From: Desulfoplanes formicivorans
Lineage (GTDB): Bacteria > Desulfobacterota > Desulfovibrionia > Desulfovibrionales > Desulfomicrobiaceae
Length of the DNA: 64,000 nt
Assembly (NCBI RefSeq): GCF_001748225.1
Contig: NZ_BDFE01000009.1
Coordinates: forward strand, 124,001 to 188,000
Direction: 5' to 3'
The notes below the pieces were generated by a model, which searched no databases, was not told the DNA's origin, and saw only the letters and a program-made list of their open reading frames with translations. Both the position numbers and the translations under genes were made by a program. This document shows positions 17,917-27,297 of the stretch, in pieces. Position 1 is the stretch's first letter. Each line of letters opens with the position of its first letter.

Positions 17917-18173
17917 AGTTTTCCTCCTGTTCAGAAAAGTTGGTTGCTAGGTAAATACCGGTTGGGAGTTTGTCAAATGGGTCCGCAACCTTTTTACCTG
18001 CCACCCGGCATGAAAAATGCCTGCAATCAGCTCTGAACGGCCTGTTTGAGTGTTATTTGGTGAAAAGTACAAATAAGCATCCGTGAGAGGTTGTCAATCT
18101 TTTTCATTCCTGGCGTCGAACCCGGATATGACCTGATCGTCCAGGGGCGTCGCCGAAAACCAGGTATTTTTCC

Positions 18174-19223
18174 ATGCAAATTGAAAGGCTGTCGGTGCTT
18201 GTTATTGATGACGAATCCCTCATTCTGGATACCCTTGGGGAGTATCTTTCCGAGCGGGGGTTCGAGGTGTTCCTGGCGGAAGGCGGACGAAAGGGTCTTG
18301 AGATGTTCTTTCGCAAAAATCCCACATTGGTTCTCGTGGATTTGAGGATGCCTGAGGTTGATGGCCTCGAAGTCATCAAGACCATTACCCGGAAGTCACC
18401 CACCACACCGGTGATTGTAGTCTCCGGAACGGGGGTCATCCAGGACGCCATTGATGCCTTGCGCCTGGGAGCCTGGGATTTTGTCACCAAGCCCTTGAGC
18501 AATTTTGCCGTGCTGGATCATGCCTTGAACAAGGCCTTGGAACGGCGAAGATTGATCCGTGAAAACCAGCAGTATCAGGAACATCTTGAAGAGCAGGTGC
18601 GGATCCGCACATCGGATCTCGAGCGGGAGATCAGCAAACGCAAACTGATTGAAAGGCGATTGCGGGAAAGCGAACAAAAGTTTCGTGAGCTCAGTATCAA
18701 GGATGGGCTCACGGGCCTTTACAATTCCCGTCATTTTTTCAACCAGATAGATGTCGAATTGGAGCGGTGCCATCGGTATGGGCATACGCTTTCTCTCATT
18801 TTCATGGATATCGATGATTTCAAGCAATACAACGATACCTTTGGTCATCCCATGGGGGACCACGTGCTGAAAAATCTGGCCCAAGTTATCTTGAAGGTGG
18901 TCAGGAAAAACGACACTGCCTTTCGGTATGGCGGGGAAGAGTTTGTCATCCTGCTTCCTGAAACGGAAAACCCGGAAGCCGTGCAGGTGGCTGAGCGCAT
19001 ACGTCGCAGTTTTGCGCGGATGGTCCAGTGCCGGGACAGCATGTCGCGACCTGTTCACAAGACCATAAGTGCAGGTGTGGCCGAGCATCGGCCCGGAGAA
19101 ACAGCAACCCGGCTGATTGAGCGGGCTGATCGTTACCTGTATGCAGCAAAGGCCCTGGGCAAGAACACCATTGTTCGCGACGATATCTTCCGACAGCTCG
19201 CTGAATCCGTAGATGAAAAATAG
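18174..19223 (+). CDS. Response regulator with diguanylate cyclase (GGDEF) output
   Basis: A protein of 349 aa. The receiver domain (residues 5-120) has the acidic pair D12/D13, the phosphorylation site Asp56 (LVLVDLRMP) and Lys107. A coiled coil (about 120-172) joins it to a GGDEF domain with GGEEF at 253-257, an active-site form. RKND at 244-247 is a correctly spaced RxxD inhibitory site, so product inhibition by c-di-GMP is expected. It makes c-di-GMP in response to phosphorylation by an unknown kinase; no histidine kinase is adjacent. Its 3' end overlaps the next gene by 11 nt. Confidence 0.93.
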   Translation: MQIERLSVLVIDDESLILDTLGEYLSERGFEVFLAEGGRKGLEMFFRKNPTLVLVDLRMPEVDGLEVIKTITRKSPTTPVIVVSGTGVIQDAIDALRLGAWDFVTKPLSNFAVLDHALNKALERRRLIRENQQYQEHLEEQVRIRTSDLEREISKRKLIERRLRESEQKFRELSIKDGLTGLYNSRHFFNQIDVELERCHRYGHTLSLIFMDIDDFKQYNDTFGHPMGDHVLKNLAQVILKVVRKNDTAFRYGGEEFVILLPETENPEAVQVAERIRRSFARMVQCRDSMSRPVHKTISAGVAEHRPGETATRLIERADRYLYAAKALGKNTIVRDDIFRQLAESVDEK

Positions 19224-20334
19224 ACCTTGGCGCAGGTATCTCGTTGGCGGGGCCGTCCGGGATCTTCTGTTGGACAGACCTGTTGGCGACAGGGATTATG
19301 TTGTTATTGGCGGGACCAGGGAACAGCTGTTGCGTCGCTATCCCCACGCCAAGCCCGTGGGGAAAAAGATTGCTGTTTATTATGTGCACGGCGACGAATA
19401 CACGCTTTCCACGGCCAAGACCATTGAAGAGGATCTGGAGACAAGGGACCTGACCATCAATGCCCTGGCCATGGACGAGGATGGCAGGATCATTGCCCAT
19501 CCCAGTGCGTTGGAGCATCTGCGGGCAAAGCTCCTCTATCCTGTTGCGGACGACAACTTTTTTGTCGATCCGGCCAGGGTGTACCGGGCAGCCCGGTTTG
19601 CCGCCTGTCTTCCGGATTTTTCCGTGCATCCCCATCTGCTTGCGGTCATGCGCCGGGTGGCTGCCAAGGGGGCGTGTCGCCATCTGCCTGCTGAAAGGGT
19701 GGGCAAGGAATTGATGAAAAGTCTGGCTGGATCTGAGCCAGCCAGGTTCGTGACCATCTGTCGTCAAGGAGGCGCGCTGAAGGGGTGGTTCGAGGAGCTG
19801 GAACAGGCGGCACAGGTTCCGGCAGGACCGGTTCCCTATCATGACGAAACCCTGCTGGAGCATCTGTGTCAGGTCATGGACCGTCTGGCCGGCGATTCTG
19901 TCCGGGTCTGGATGGGATTATGTCACGATCTGGGCAAGATCATGACCCCGCAGGATGTGCGGCCGGCCCACCATGGCCATGACAGGGCCGGGGTGGACAT
20001 CGTCCGGAAGCTGGGAAAACGGTTGCGTCTGCCCAGCGGATTGGTGCGGGCAGGCATGGCTGCATCCAGATGGCATATGACTCTGGCCCGGTACGATATC
20101 TTGCGCCCTGGTACGCGGGTGGATCTGCTGACCAGCGTGGGATCAAGGGAACTGCTAGGTAACTTATGTGCCCTGGTGGTTGCTGATGGCGGAATCGACA
20201 TGACGGATCGGGTTCTTCATGATTTCAGGATCATCCATAATATTCATCTTCCCGCAACCTGGCAGGGACGGGGACCGCGTTCCGGTGAACAGTTACGGAT
20301 ATTGAGGGCCCAAGCCCTTGTCCAACATTCTTGA
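19213..20334 (+). CDS. cca: CCA-adding-type tRNA nucleotidyltransferase with HD domain
   Basis: A protein of 373 aa. The class II nucleotidyltransferase head has YLVGGAVRDLLLDRPVGDRD with the metal-binding DRD pair, RRDL-type RDLTINALAM, and the ARVYRAARFAA motif. An HD segment (GLCHDLGK) sits near residue 238. Order and motifs resemble E. coli Cca. It adds or repairs the CCA end of tRNAs; it might do only part of this if a second enzyme exists elsewhere. It overlaps the diguanylate cyclase gene by 11 nt, so the two are cotranscribed. Confidence 0.85.
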   Translation: MKNRPWRRYLVGGAVRDLLLDRPVGDRDYVVIGGTREQLLRRYPHAKPVGKKIAVYYVHGDEYTLSTAKTIEEDLETRDLTINALAMDEDGRIIAHPSALEHLRAKLLYPVADDNFFVDPARVYRAARFAACLPDFSVHPHLLAVMRRVAAKGACRHLPAERVGKELMKSLAGSEPARFVTICRQGGALKGWFEELEQAAQVPAGPVPYHDETLLEHLCQVMDRLAGDSVRVWMGLCHDLGKIMTPQDVRPAHHGHDRAGVDIVRKLGKRLRLPSGLVRAGMAASRWHMTLARYDILRPGTRVDLLTSVGSRELLGNLCALVVADGGIDMTDRVLHDFRIIHNIHLPATWQGRGPRSGEQLRILRAQALVQHS

Positions 20335-20746
20335 CAGCGGTCCAGTGTATTTGCTGGCCAAAAAAAGTCCTTTTTCCCTTACATATATAAGGTAGGGCGG
20401 TTGGCTGTGCTTGTACGGGTAATGGTCGTCATAGTCAGACAAATGTTTCGGATTCTTCGTGCAGTTTCTAGGGTCTGTTGGGTTTGTTTCGAAAAGTCAT
20501 TGACGCGATCCTTTGTTGCGATTAAGTCTTCCACAATTTGTATGACGATAAGGCTCCTTGAATGTTCGAAACATCACGCACTCGGGAGATGGTTGTATGA
20601 ATGAATGCGTTTACCTCAAGGTCTATCAGAATGGACTGCGGGCGGCTTACCGGCAACAACGATTTCCATGGTGGCTTCAGCTTTCAGGTGAGGTCGCTGG
20701 GGAGAATGTTCGGTGCGCAAAGACGATTCAACAAGGCAGGTGGGAG
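20335..20746. other. Intergenic region before the cytochrome/MCP operon
   Basis: This 412-nt stretch is more AT-rich than its surroundings and holds a TATATAA tract near 20384. It probably contains the promoter of the cytochrome-MCP pair. Frames across it have poor codon use and no good ribosome site. No conserved RNA was recognised. Confidence 0.4.
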
Positions 20747-21211
20747 ATGCGTATGATGGTACGACTGTTGATTGTTGGTATGATCTGGTTTTGGGGTGGA
20801 CTGTTGGCCGCTGCCCCGGCCAGCGCGGGCGAGTATGTGGGGTCAAAGTCCTGCAGTGCTTGCCATGAAGAAGAGTATGCGACCTTTATGAAATATTCCA
20901 AAAAGGCACATTCATGGGATAAAGTCGAGAAAATGTTGCCCAAGCTTGAGCCCGAAGAACAGCAAAGCTGTTTTGGATGCCATACAACCGGATACAAGAA
21001 GGGGGGCTTTGTTTCCTATGATAAGACGCCGCAATTCGCTGATGTGGGCTGCGAGACCTGTCACGGTCCGGGCAAAGAACATGTGGCCGGTGATGGCGAT
21101 CCGGAACTGATTACCCGTACTCCGACCATCACTACCTGTTCCCATTGTCACAATGCGCAACGGGTCAAGGACTTCAACTACAAACCGCTGCTCCATAGCG
21201 GTGCGCATTAG
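20747..21211 (+). CDS. Exported tetrahaem cytochrome c (cytochrome c554-like)
   Basis: A protein of 154 aa. A signal peptide (hydrophobic residues 5-24, cleavage after APASAG or near it) directs it to the periplasm. Four CxxCH haem-attachment motifs are present: CSACH (36), CFGCH (75), CETCH (102, in [12 protein letters not shown]) and CSHCH (131). Spacing and the CETCHGPG motif resemble the cytochrome c554/NrfB-like multihaem group. The start at 20747 or 20753 is equally likely, as both ATGs follow a GGTGGGAG stretch. The stop is 8 nt before the haem-MCP start, so the two genes form an operon; a role in periplasmic redox sensing or electron delivery is inferred. Confidence 0.88.
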   Translation: MRMMVRLLIVGMIWFWGGLLAAAPASAGEYVGSKSCSACHEEEYATFMKYSKKAHSWDKVEKMLPKLEPEEQQSCFGCHTTGYKKGGFVSYDKTPQFADVGCETCHGPGKEHVAGDGDPELITRTPTITTCSHCHNAQRVKDFNYKPLLHSGAH

Positions 21212-21219
21212 GAGGATTT

Positions 21220-23241
21220 ATGAACATATTCAGAAAATCCCTCAATGCCAAGATAGGTCTTCTTGTTTCTGCTCTTTCCTTTCTCGGTTTTGCAGGTGTT
21301 GTTGGCCTGGCCATCTATTGGCAGTATACAGGTATGGTGGGACAGCTGGGAGAAGGGGTGAGCCGTTCGGCTGAATTGCTCATGCACGCCATTGAGCGTC
21401 CCATGATCATCGGCAATGATGAGGGCACCCGCGAGGAGATCAAGGCTGTTGCCCGACAATTTCCCGACACCAAGCTGTTTCTCACGGATTACAGGGGCAA
21501 CGTGACCTACAGCACGGATCCCCAGGCAGTGCGCAAGGATTTCAAACAATACTACAACGAGTCACAGGTGGCGGATTTTGCTCTCAAGGCCATTGAGGAC
21601 CAGATGGCTGAGCATGCTCTGATCCAAGCGGAAGACAAAGATCTGTTTGTCCGATCTTTGTCGATCATGAATGCGCCTTCATGCTATCATTGTCACGGTT
21701 CGTCCAAACGTATTCTGGGGTCCATGGTCTTTGTCCAGGATGTTACCGGTCAGTTGGAGACCATCAATTCCCATATCGTCAAGATCATTATTGTCTGCAT
21801 CATCGGTCTGCTCGTATTGATCGGCCTGGTAACCAGATTCATTCATGTTGGCGTGATCAACCGTATCGCCGCTATTCTGGGGGCCTCTCACAAGGTTTCA
21901 CAAGGAGATTTTTCAGCTAGGTTTGATGATGGCTCACCCGATGAACTGGGTGTCCTTTCGGACAATCTGGGAAAAATGGTCAATGTTCTCAAGGAACAAC
22001 TCGGGTTTTCCAGGGGTATCCTGCACGGCATGACCGTGCCTTGCTATGTGGTCGATGAAAAGGAGCGTATCACTTTTGTTAACAAGGCCATTTTGGAACT
22101 TCTTGGCCTGGAGGGGACACCCGAGGAGTATGTTGGCAGTTCCATTGCCGAATTCCTGTACAATGACCCCAACCATCCCACTGTGGTGGGGAAGGTCATG
22201 CGGGACAAGGTGGTCATCGAGAAACAGCACATGGACGTGAAACATCGCCAGGGCCATGAGATATATGGGCTCATTGATGCCGCTCCCCTGTACGATCTGG
22301 ACAACACGCTCATTGGGGCCTTTGCCATCATCACGGATCTTTCGGAAATCAGGGCCCAGCAAAAGACCATTGAAACCCAGAACGCCATTATTGCTGAAGC
22401 GGCCAATGATGCCCATTCCATTTCGGGAAGCGTTGCCACGGCTGCCGAACAATTGGCTGATCAGGTTGCCCAGGCCAGCCGGGGTGCTGACGAACAACGT
22501 GCACGGATCACGGAGATGGCAACGGCGGTGGAACAAATGAACGCCACGGTCATGGAGGTTGCCCAGAACGCCTCCGAAGCCGCGACCAATGCTGAGCAGA
22601 CCAAGAAACAGGCCCAGACGGGCATGGAAGATGTCAATAAGGCCATTGCTGCCATCGGCAGGGTTCAGGAACGGGTTAAGCAGATGAAAGTCCATATGGA
22701 CGCGCTGGGTACTCAGTCCGACGAAATCGGCACCATTATCAACGTGATCAATGACATTGCCGATCAGACCAATCTGTTGGCCTTGAATGCCGCCATTGAA
22801 GCGGCCCGGGCAGGAGAGGCAGGCCGAGGCTTTGCCGTGGTGGCCGACGAGGTTCGTAAACTGGCCGAAAAGACCATGTCCGCCACCAAGGAAGTGGCCT
22901 CGGTGGTCCATGGTATCCAAAGCGGGACCAAAACCAGCTTGGGCGAAATGGACCTGGCCCATGAGGAAGTGACAACAACGGCAGAGCTTGGCAAGCGGGC
23001 CGGATCCTCCCTGAAACATATCGTAGGTTTGGTAGACGCCTCGGCCGATCAGGTCCGAGCCATAGCCACGGCCTCGGAAGAGCAGTCTGTTTCGTCGGAA
23101 CAGATTGCCCGTTCGGCCGAAGAGGTGAACGTCATTGCCTCGGAAACGGCCCAGACCATGAGCGAGTCGGCCAATGCCGTGAGCAGTTTGTCCCAATTGG
23201 CCACGGATTTGAGCAGGATCATCGAGAGAATGCGCCAGTAG
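21220..23241 (+). CDS. Methyl-accepting chemotaxis protein with periplasmic haem c motif and PAS domain
   Basis: A protein of 673 aa with AGGAGG before the ATG. Membrane helix 1 (about 12-33) is followed by a periplasmic sensor region with one haem-binding CYHCH (155-159), then membrane helix 2 (about 185-207), HAMP, PAS (about 265-380) and the MCP signalling domain with the conserved hairpin tip [19 protein letters not shown]. It resembles the D. vulgaris DcrA type, in which a c-haem senses oxygen or redox state. The layout implies two inputs, periplasmic haem and cytoplasmic PAS. It is coexpressed with the tetrahaem cytochrome and ends at a strong terminator. Confidence 0.92.
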   Translation: MNIFRKSLNAKIGLLVSALSFLGFAGVVGLAIYWQYTGMVGQLGEGVSRSAELLMHAIERPMIIGNDEGTREEIKAVARQFPDTKLFLTDYRGNVTYSTDPQAVRKDFKQYYNESQVADFALKAIEDQMAEHALIQAEDKDLFVRSLSIMNAPSCYHCHGSSKRILGSMVFVQDVTGQLETINSHIVKIIIVCIIGLLVLIGLVTRFIHVGVINRIAAILGASHKVSQGDFSARFDDGSPDELGVLSDNLGKMVNVLKEQLGFSRGILHGMTVPCYVVDEKERITFVNKAILELLGLEGTPEEYVGSSIAEFLYNDPNHPTVVGKVMRDKVVIEKQHMDVKHRQGHEIYGLIDAAPLYDLDNTLIGAFAIITDLSEIRAQQKTIETQNAIIAEAANDAHSISGSVATAAEQLADQVAQASRGADEQRARITEMATAVEQMNATVMEVAQNASEAATNAEQTKKQAQTGMEDVNKAIAAIGRVQERVKQMKVHMDALGTQSDEIGTIINVINDIADQTNLLALNAAIEAARAGEAGRGFAVVADEVRKLAEKTMSATKEVASVVHGIQSGTKTSLGEMDLAHEEVTTTAELGKRAGSSLKHIVGLVDASADQVRAIATASEEQSVSSEQIARSAEEVNVIASETAQTMSESANAVSSLSQLATDLSRIIERMRQ

Positions 23242-23310
23242 CCCCGGATGAGGGCTACCGTGTCGTGTATCCTGTTTGTCCAGGTCGTTGGCCCGGCTGC
23301 AAACACTCCC

Positions 23311-23348
23311 ACATCCCCGGAATCGGAAGATTCCGGGGATGTTTTTTG
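23311..23348 (+). terminator. Strong Rho-independent terminator after the haem-MCP gene
   Basis: A 14-bp perfect stem (ACATCCCCGGAATC with GATTCCGGGGATGT) with a GGAA loop is followed by TTTTTT. Confidence 0.9.
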
Positions 23349-23450
23349 ATGCCCTTGCCGCTTGAAGGTGACGCGCTGGTGGAGTAGGAAAGCAAACCCA
23401 TGTCATTATTCCGGATGACGGCTCTTTTCAACGACAAGGAGAATACGACC

Positions 23451-24011
23451 ATGCTTACACGTGACCACGCCCTGGAACTGTTGCAGGCGCATGTCCCTCA
23501 AAAAAGTCTCATCAACCACTGCCTTGAATCCGAAGCCGTGCTCAAGGCCCTGGCCCGGGAAAAGGGACAGGACGAGGCCGTGTGGGGCATGGCCGGCCTG
23601 CTTCATGATCTGGATTATTCCATGGTTGCCGACACGCCCGAGCAACACGGGATGGTGGGGGCGGACATGCTCGAAGGCCAGCTTCCGGATGAAGCCCTGC
23701 ACGCCATCCGGGCCCACAACGACATGACCGGGGTCGAGCCGGAAACAGACCTGGATTTTGCCCTCAGATGCGGAGAGACCGTGACCGGGCTGATCCATAC
23801 CGCGGCCCTGGTCAGACCGACGCGTATGCAGGGCATGAAGGCCAAGAGTCTGAAAAAGAAGATGAAGGACAAAGCCTTTGCCGCTTCGGTGAACCGCGAC
23901 GTCATTCGTGAGTGCGACAAAATCGGCCTGGAACTGGGGGCCTTTCTGACCCTGGCCATCGGTGCGGTCGCGGAAATCGCCCCTCAGGTGGGGCTGGTGG
24001 TCGAGGAATAA
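23451..24011 (+). CDS. HD-domain (HDIG-type) putative phosphohydrolase
   Basis: A protein of 186 aa. The metal-binding pattern (NHCLESEAV, then GLLHDLDY, then HAIRAHND) marks a small HD superfamily hydrolase of the HDIG type. Its substrate is unknown; related proteins act on nucleotides. The ATG at 23451 follows AAGGAG; the frame is open upstream without support. It ends 4 nt before recC, so it may be the first gene of the recCBD transcript. Confidence 0.82.
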   Translation: MLTRDHALELLQAHVPQKSLINHCLESEAVLKALAREKGQDEAVWGMAGLLHDLDYSMVADTPEQHGMVGADMLEGQLPDEALHAIRAHNDMTGVEPETDLDFALRCGETVTGLIHTAALVRPTRMQGMKAKSLKKKMKDKAFAASVNRDVIRECDKIGLELGAFLTLAIGAVAEIAPQVGLVVEE

Positions 24012-24015
24012 ATCC

Positions 24016-27000
24016 ATGCAAACCGGATGCAGGACCTTTCTGGGCAATCGTCTGGAGGATCTGGTGGATCAGCTGGCCCATGCCCTTGCTCGTCCTCTGG
24101 ATGATCCCTTTGAGCCTGAATGCGTCATGGTCCAGAGCCAGGGCATGGCCAGGTATCTTTCCCTGGAACTGGCCCGTCGCCTGAAGATCTGTGCCAACAT
24201 GCGCTTCAGCTTTCCCGTGGTCTTTTTTTATGACCTGTTCAGGCTTCTGCTTCCGGATACACCCGAGGACTATCCCTTTGCCAAGGAGAACATGGTCTGG
24301 GAGCTCATGGATATCCTGCCCGGATTCGTCAAGGGGCCCGAGGGAAGAGCGCTGGCCGGTTACCTGCGGGACGGACGGGGAATAAAGATCTATCAGCTGG
24401 CCGAAAAGATAGCCTACCATTTTGACCAGTATCTCATTTTCCGCCCGGACATGGTTGTGGCCTGGGAACAGGGAAAGACCATGTTTCCGGGTAATGAACA
24501 CGAAGGCTGGCAGTCCTGCCTGTGGCAACAACTGGTGGCCCGGCTCGGCGCCACCAACCATCGGGCCTCCCTGACCCGGCGGTTTCTTGACCGTCTGGCG
24601 GCAACAAGGACCCTGCCCCAAGGGTTTCCCCGGAGACTGGCCGTGTTCGGCATATCGAGTCTCCCCCCCATGTATCTGGATATCTTGAGCGGGCTGGGAA
24701 GGCATATCCCTGTTTCCCTGTATCTTCTGAGCCCCTGTCAGGAATACTGGGCAGATGTTGTTTCCCTGAAGGAAAAGGCCCGCCTGGCGGTCAAACAGGG
24801 AGAAAATGTGGATCTCAGTCATCTGGAAACAGGCAATGATCTGCTTGCCTCCCTGGGACGACTGGGCCGTGATTTTCAGGATCTGCTTCTGACGCACGGG
24901 CTGCTTGAGCAGGATATGCAGGTGTTTGTCGAGCCCGGCAACGATACCCTGTTGCACGAGATACAGGGGGACATTTTGGGCATGACCAACCCGCCCCAGA
25001 CGGGGCGGGGCGAGTTCGTGCCTGACGATTCCGTGCGCATTGCTTCCTGTCACAGTCCCATGCGGGAGATAGAGGTTCTGCACGACCATCTTCTGGACCG
25101 TTTGGAAAAGCGTCCTGAACTGGTGCCCGAGGACATCGTGGTCATGTGCCCGGACATTGGAACCTATGCCCCCTATGTCCAGGCGGTGTTCGGTGCCCAC
25201 AAGGGCAAATCGACATTCATTCCCTTTCACATAGCCGACCAGTCCAGGGAGCAGGAGCACCCTGCGGTCAAGGGATTTTTTCAGGTCCTTGATCTGGTCA
25301 CGTCCCGGTTCGAGGCCTCGGCTGTCCTTTCACTGCTTGATTCCGTGTTTTTCCGGGAAAAGGCCGGTCTTGCTCCGGACGAAGTGGACATTGTGCGGGA
25401 CTGGGTACGGGGCGTGGGCATCAACTGGGGGATTGATGCGGACTTCAAGCAGCAACTCGGTCTGCCCGGATATGGCGAACATACATGGGTGAACGGCCTC
25501 GAGAGGATGTTGCTCGGGGTCATGATGCCCCGGAAGATGTGGTCATCGGCAACCCAAGAGCGTGATCAGCATGCGGACGGAAACCGGGGAGGGGCTATTG
25601 TTCCCTTTGACCTGATCGAGGGGGGGCAGGCCGGGATTCTCGGACGGTTTGTGGAGTTTGTACGCATCCTGTTTGCTCATGTCACCAACCTGGAGCATCC
25701 CCGGTCGGCGCGGGGGTGGCGCACGGATCTTGTGGATCTTATCCGTGATCTCATGCAGGCGGGCGAGACGCTGGCCGAGGGCCTTCTGGATTTGGTCACC
25801 GGAATCGAGGATGTCTTTGCCCGGGCCGAGGCCAGCGGGTTTGACGGGGAGCTGGATTTTCCAACGGTGCGCTGTCTGCTCCGGGACGCGTTCGGGGATG
25901 TTGCTTCGGGGGGTCGTTTTCTGTCCGGCGGAGTGAGCTTCTGCACCCTGCAGCCCATGCGCAGCATTCCCTTTAAAATCGTCTGTCTGGTGGGACTTTC
26001 CGACGGGGCCTTTCCCCGTCAGGACCGGTCTGTGGGTTTTGATCTCATTCGTACGGCCATGCGCAAGGGGGATCGTTCCCTGCGCATGGATGACAGGTAT
26101 CTTTTCCTGGAGGCCCTGATATCTGCTCGTGACGAGATCTATTTTTCCTATCTGGGTCAGGATGCCCGGGACAATACGCCCCTGCCTCCCAGTGTTCTTT
26201 TAAGTGAGGTCATGGATTACCTGGACAGGTATTATCCCCTTGACCAGGGCACGCTCTCGCAACGGTTGACCGTCATCCACCGGCTGCAGGGATTTCATCC
26301 CTCCTATTTTGATCCGGATTCACCCTGTACAAGCTATGTTCGGGACAATCTTGAGGGAGCGGTCAAACTGCTTCAGCCGCGAACCTCCTCTCCCTTTATC
26401 CAGGGTCCTCTTGCCTTAAAAGAAGAGCCGGTCCGGGAACTCCCTTTGGATGTCTTTCTCGAGTTCTGGAACAATCCGGCCAGATTTCTGGTGCAGCGTC
26501 GTCTGGGCATCATTCTGCATGCCGGGCAGGATGGTCTGCAGGATGTGGAACCTCTGGAGCGTTTGGATTTTCTGGTCGGCTATCTGCTGGGAGAGGACCT
26601 CATGCACGCCGACCCAAAGGGATGGGAAGAAGCCTTTGCCCGGGCTCGGGGAGCCAATAAACTGCCTCCGGGTACGTTGGGGCGGCGACAGTTCGATGTC
26701 CTGCAGGAAGAGGTGGGGGCGATGCGCATGCGTGTGGAGGCCATAACCAGCGGGGATGGCGGTCTGGAACCCCTGACAGGAACCATTGCTTGTCATCACC
26801 ATGATATTGCAGCCCTGCTGGGAGATGTCTTTCCCCGGGGACAGGTGTTGCAACGGTTTGCCAAGGCCAAGGGCAGGGATTTTCTAAGGGCCTGGATTCA
26901 CCATCTGGTCCTGCAGGTTCTTGCTCCGTCCAAAGGGGTGCGCACCACGTGGATGGTTGCCAAAGACGGGACGTGGCGTTTTGATCCGGTGGATGATGCC

Positions 27001-27297
27001 CTGTCACGTCTCGAGGAACTTGTGGATCTGTTTGATCAGGGCCACAACACCTGCCTGCCTTTTTTCCCGGAGTCCTCCCATGTGTTTGCTGTGGAAAGCA
27101 AAAAGGATCTTTCCAGGGGCCGCGCAAAGGCCCGGACAGCATGGCTGGGGTCGGGTTATGGCGGTAACAAGGGAGAAAGGGAAAACCCCTATTTCTCCCT
27201 GTGTTTCAGGGATGTGGACGCCCTTGACCAGCGCTTTGAAGAACTGGCCGAACAGGTGTTCGGACCTCTTGTGCAGGCGATGACCAGGCAAGGATGA
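24016..27297 (+). CDS. recC: Exodeoxyribonuclease V gamma chain RecC
   Basis: A protein of 1093 aa. The start carries the RecC signature VMVQSQGMARYLSLELARRL, and the rest follows the family's inactive helicase plus inactive nuclease-like layout (for example LQPMRSIPFKIVCLVGLSDGAFPR). RecC holds RecB and RecD together, splits the duplex and recognises Chi. It begins 4 nt after the HD gene and overlaps recB by 4 nt (ATGA). E. coli RecC is 1122 aa, so the length fits. Confidence 0.94.
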   Translation: MQTGCRTFLGNRLEDLVDQLAHALARPLDDPFEPECVMVQSQGMARYLSLELARRLKICANMRFSFPVVFFYDLFRLLLPDTPEDYPFAKENMVWELMDILPGFVKGPEGRALAGYLRDGRGIKIYQLAEKIAYHFDQYLIFRPDMVVAWEQGKTMFPGNEHEGWQSCLWQQLVARLGATNHRASLTRRFLDRLAATRTLPQGFPRRLAVFGISSLPPMYLDILSGLGRHIPVSLYLLSPCQEYWADVVSLKEKARLAVKQGENVDLSHLETGNDLLASLGRLGRDFQDLLLTHGLLEQDMQVFVEPGNDTLLHEIQGDILGMTNPPQTGRGEFVPDDSVRIASCHSPMREIEVLHDHLLDRLEKRPELVPEDIVVMCPDIGTYAPYVQAVFGAHKGKSTFIPFHIADQSREQEHPAVKGFFQVLDLVTSRFEASAVLSLLDSVFFREKAGLAPDEVDIVRDWVRGVGINWGIDADFKQQLGLPGYGEHTWVNGLERMLLGVMMPRKMWSSATQERDQHADGNRGGAIVPFDLIEGGQAGILGRFVEFVRILFAHVTNLEHPRSARGWRTDLVDLIRDLMQAGETLAEGLLDLVTGIEDVFARAEASGFDGELDFPTVRCLLRDAFGDVASGGRFLSGGVSFCTLQPMRSIPFKIVCLVGLSDGAFPRQDRSVGFDLIRTAMRKGDRSLRMDDRYLFLEALISARDEIYFSYLGQDARDNTPLPPSVLLSEVMDYLDRYYPLDQGTLSQRLTVIHRLQGFHPSYFDPDSPCTSYVRDNLEGAVKLLQPRTSSPFIQGPLALKEEPVRELPLDVFLEFWNNPARFLVQRRLGIILHAGQDGLQDVEPLERLDFLVGYLLGEDLMHADPKGWEEAFARARGANKLPPGTLGRRQFDVLQEEVGAMRMRVEAITSGDGGLEPLTGTIACHHHDIAALLGDVFPRGQVLQRFAKAKGRDFLRAWIHHLVLQVLAPSKGVRTTWMVAKDGTWRFDPVDDALSRLEELVDLFDQGHNTCLPFFPESSHVFAVESKKDLSRGRAKARTAWLGSGYGGNKGERENPYFSLCFRDVDALDQRFEELAEQVFGPLVQAMTRQG

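Noticed and set aside
20401-20604. Small plus-strand open frame before the cytochrome gene
   Set aside because: No ribosome site and unusual residue content; likely promoter or leader DNA.
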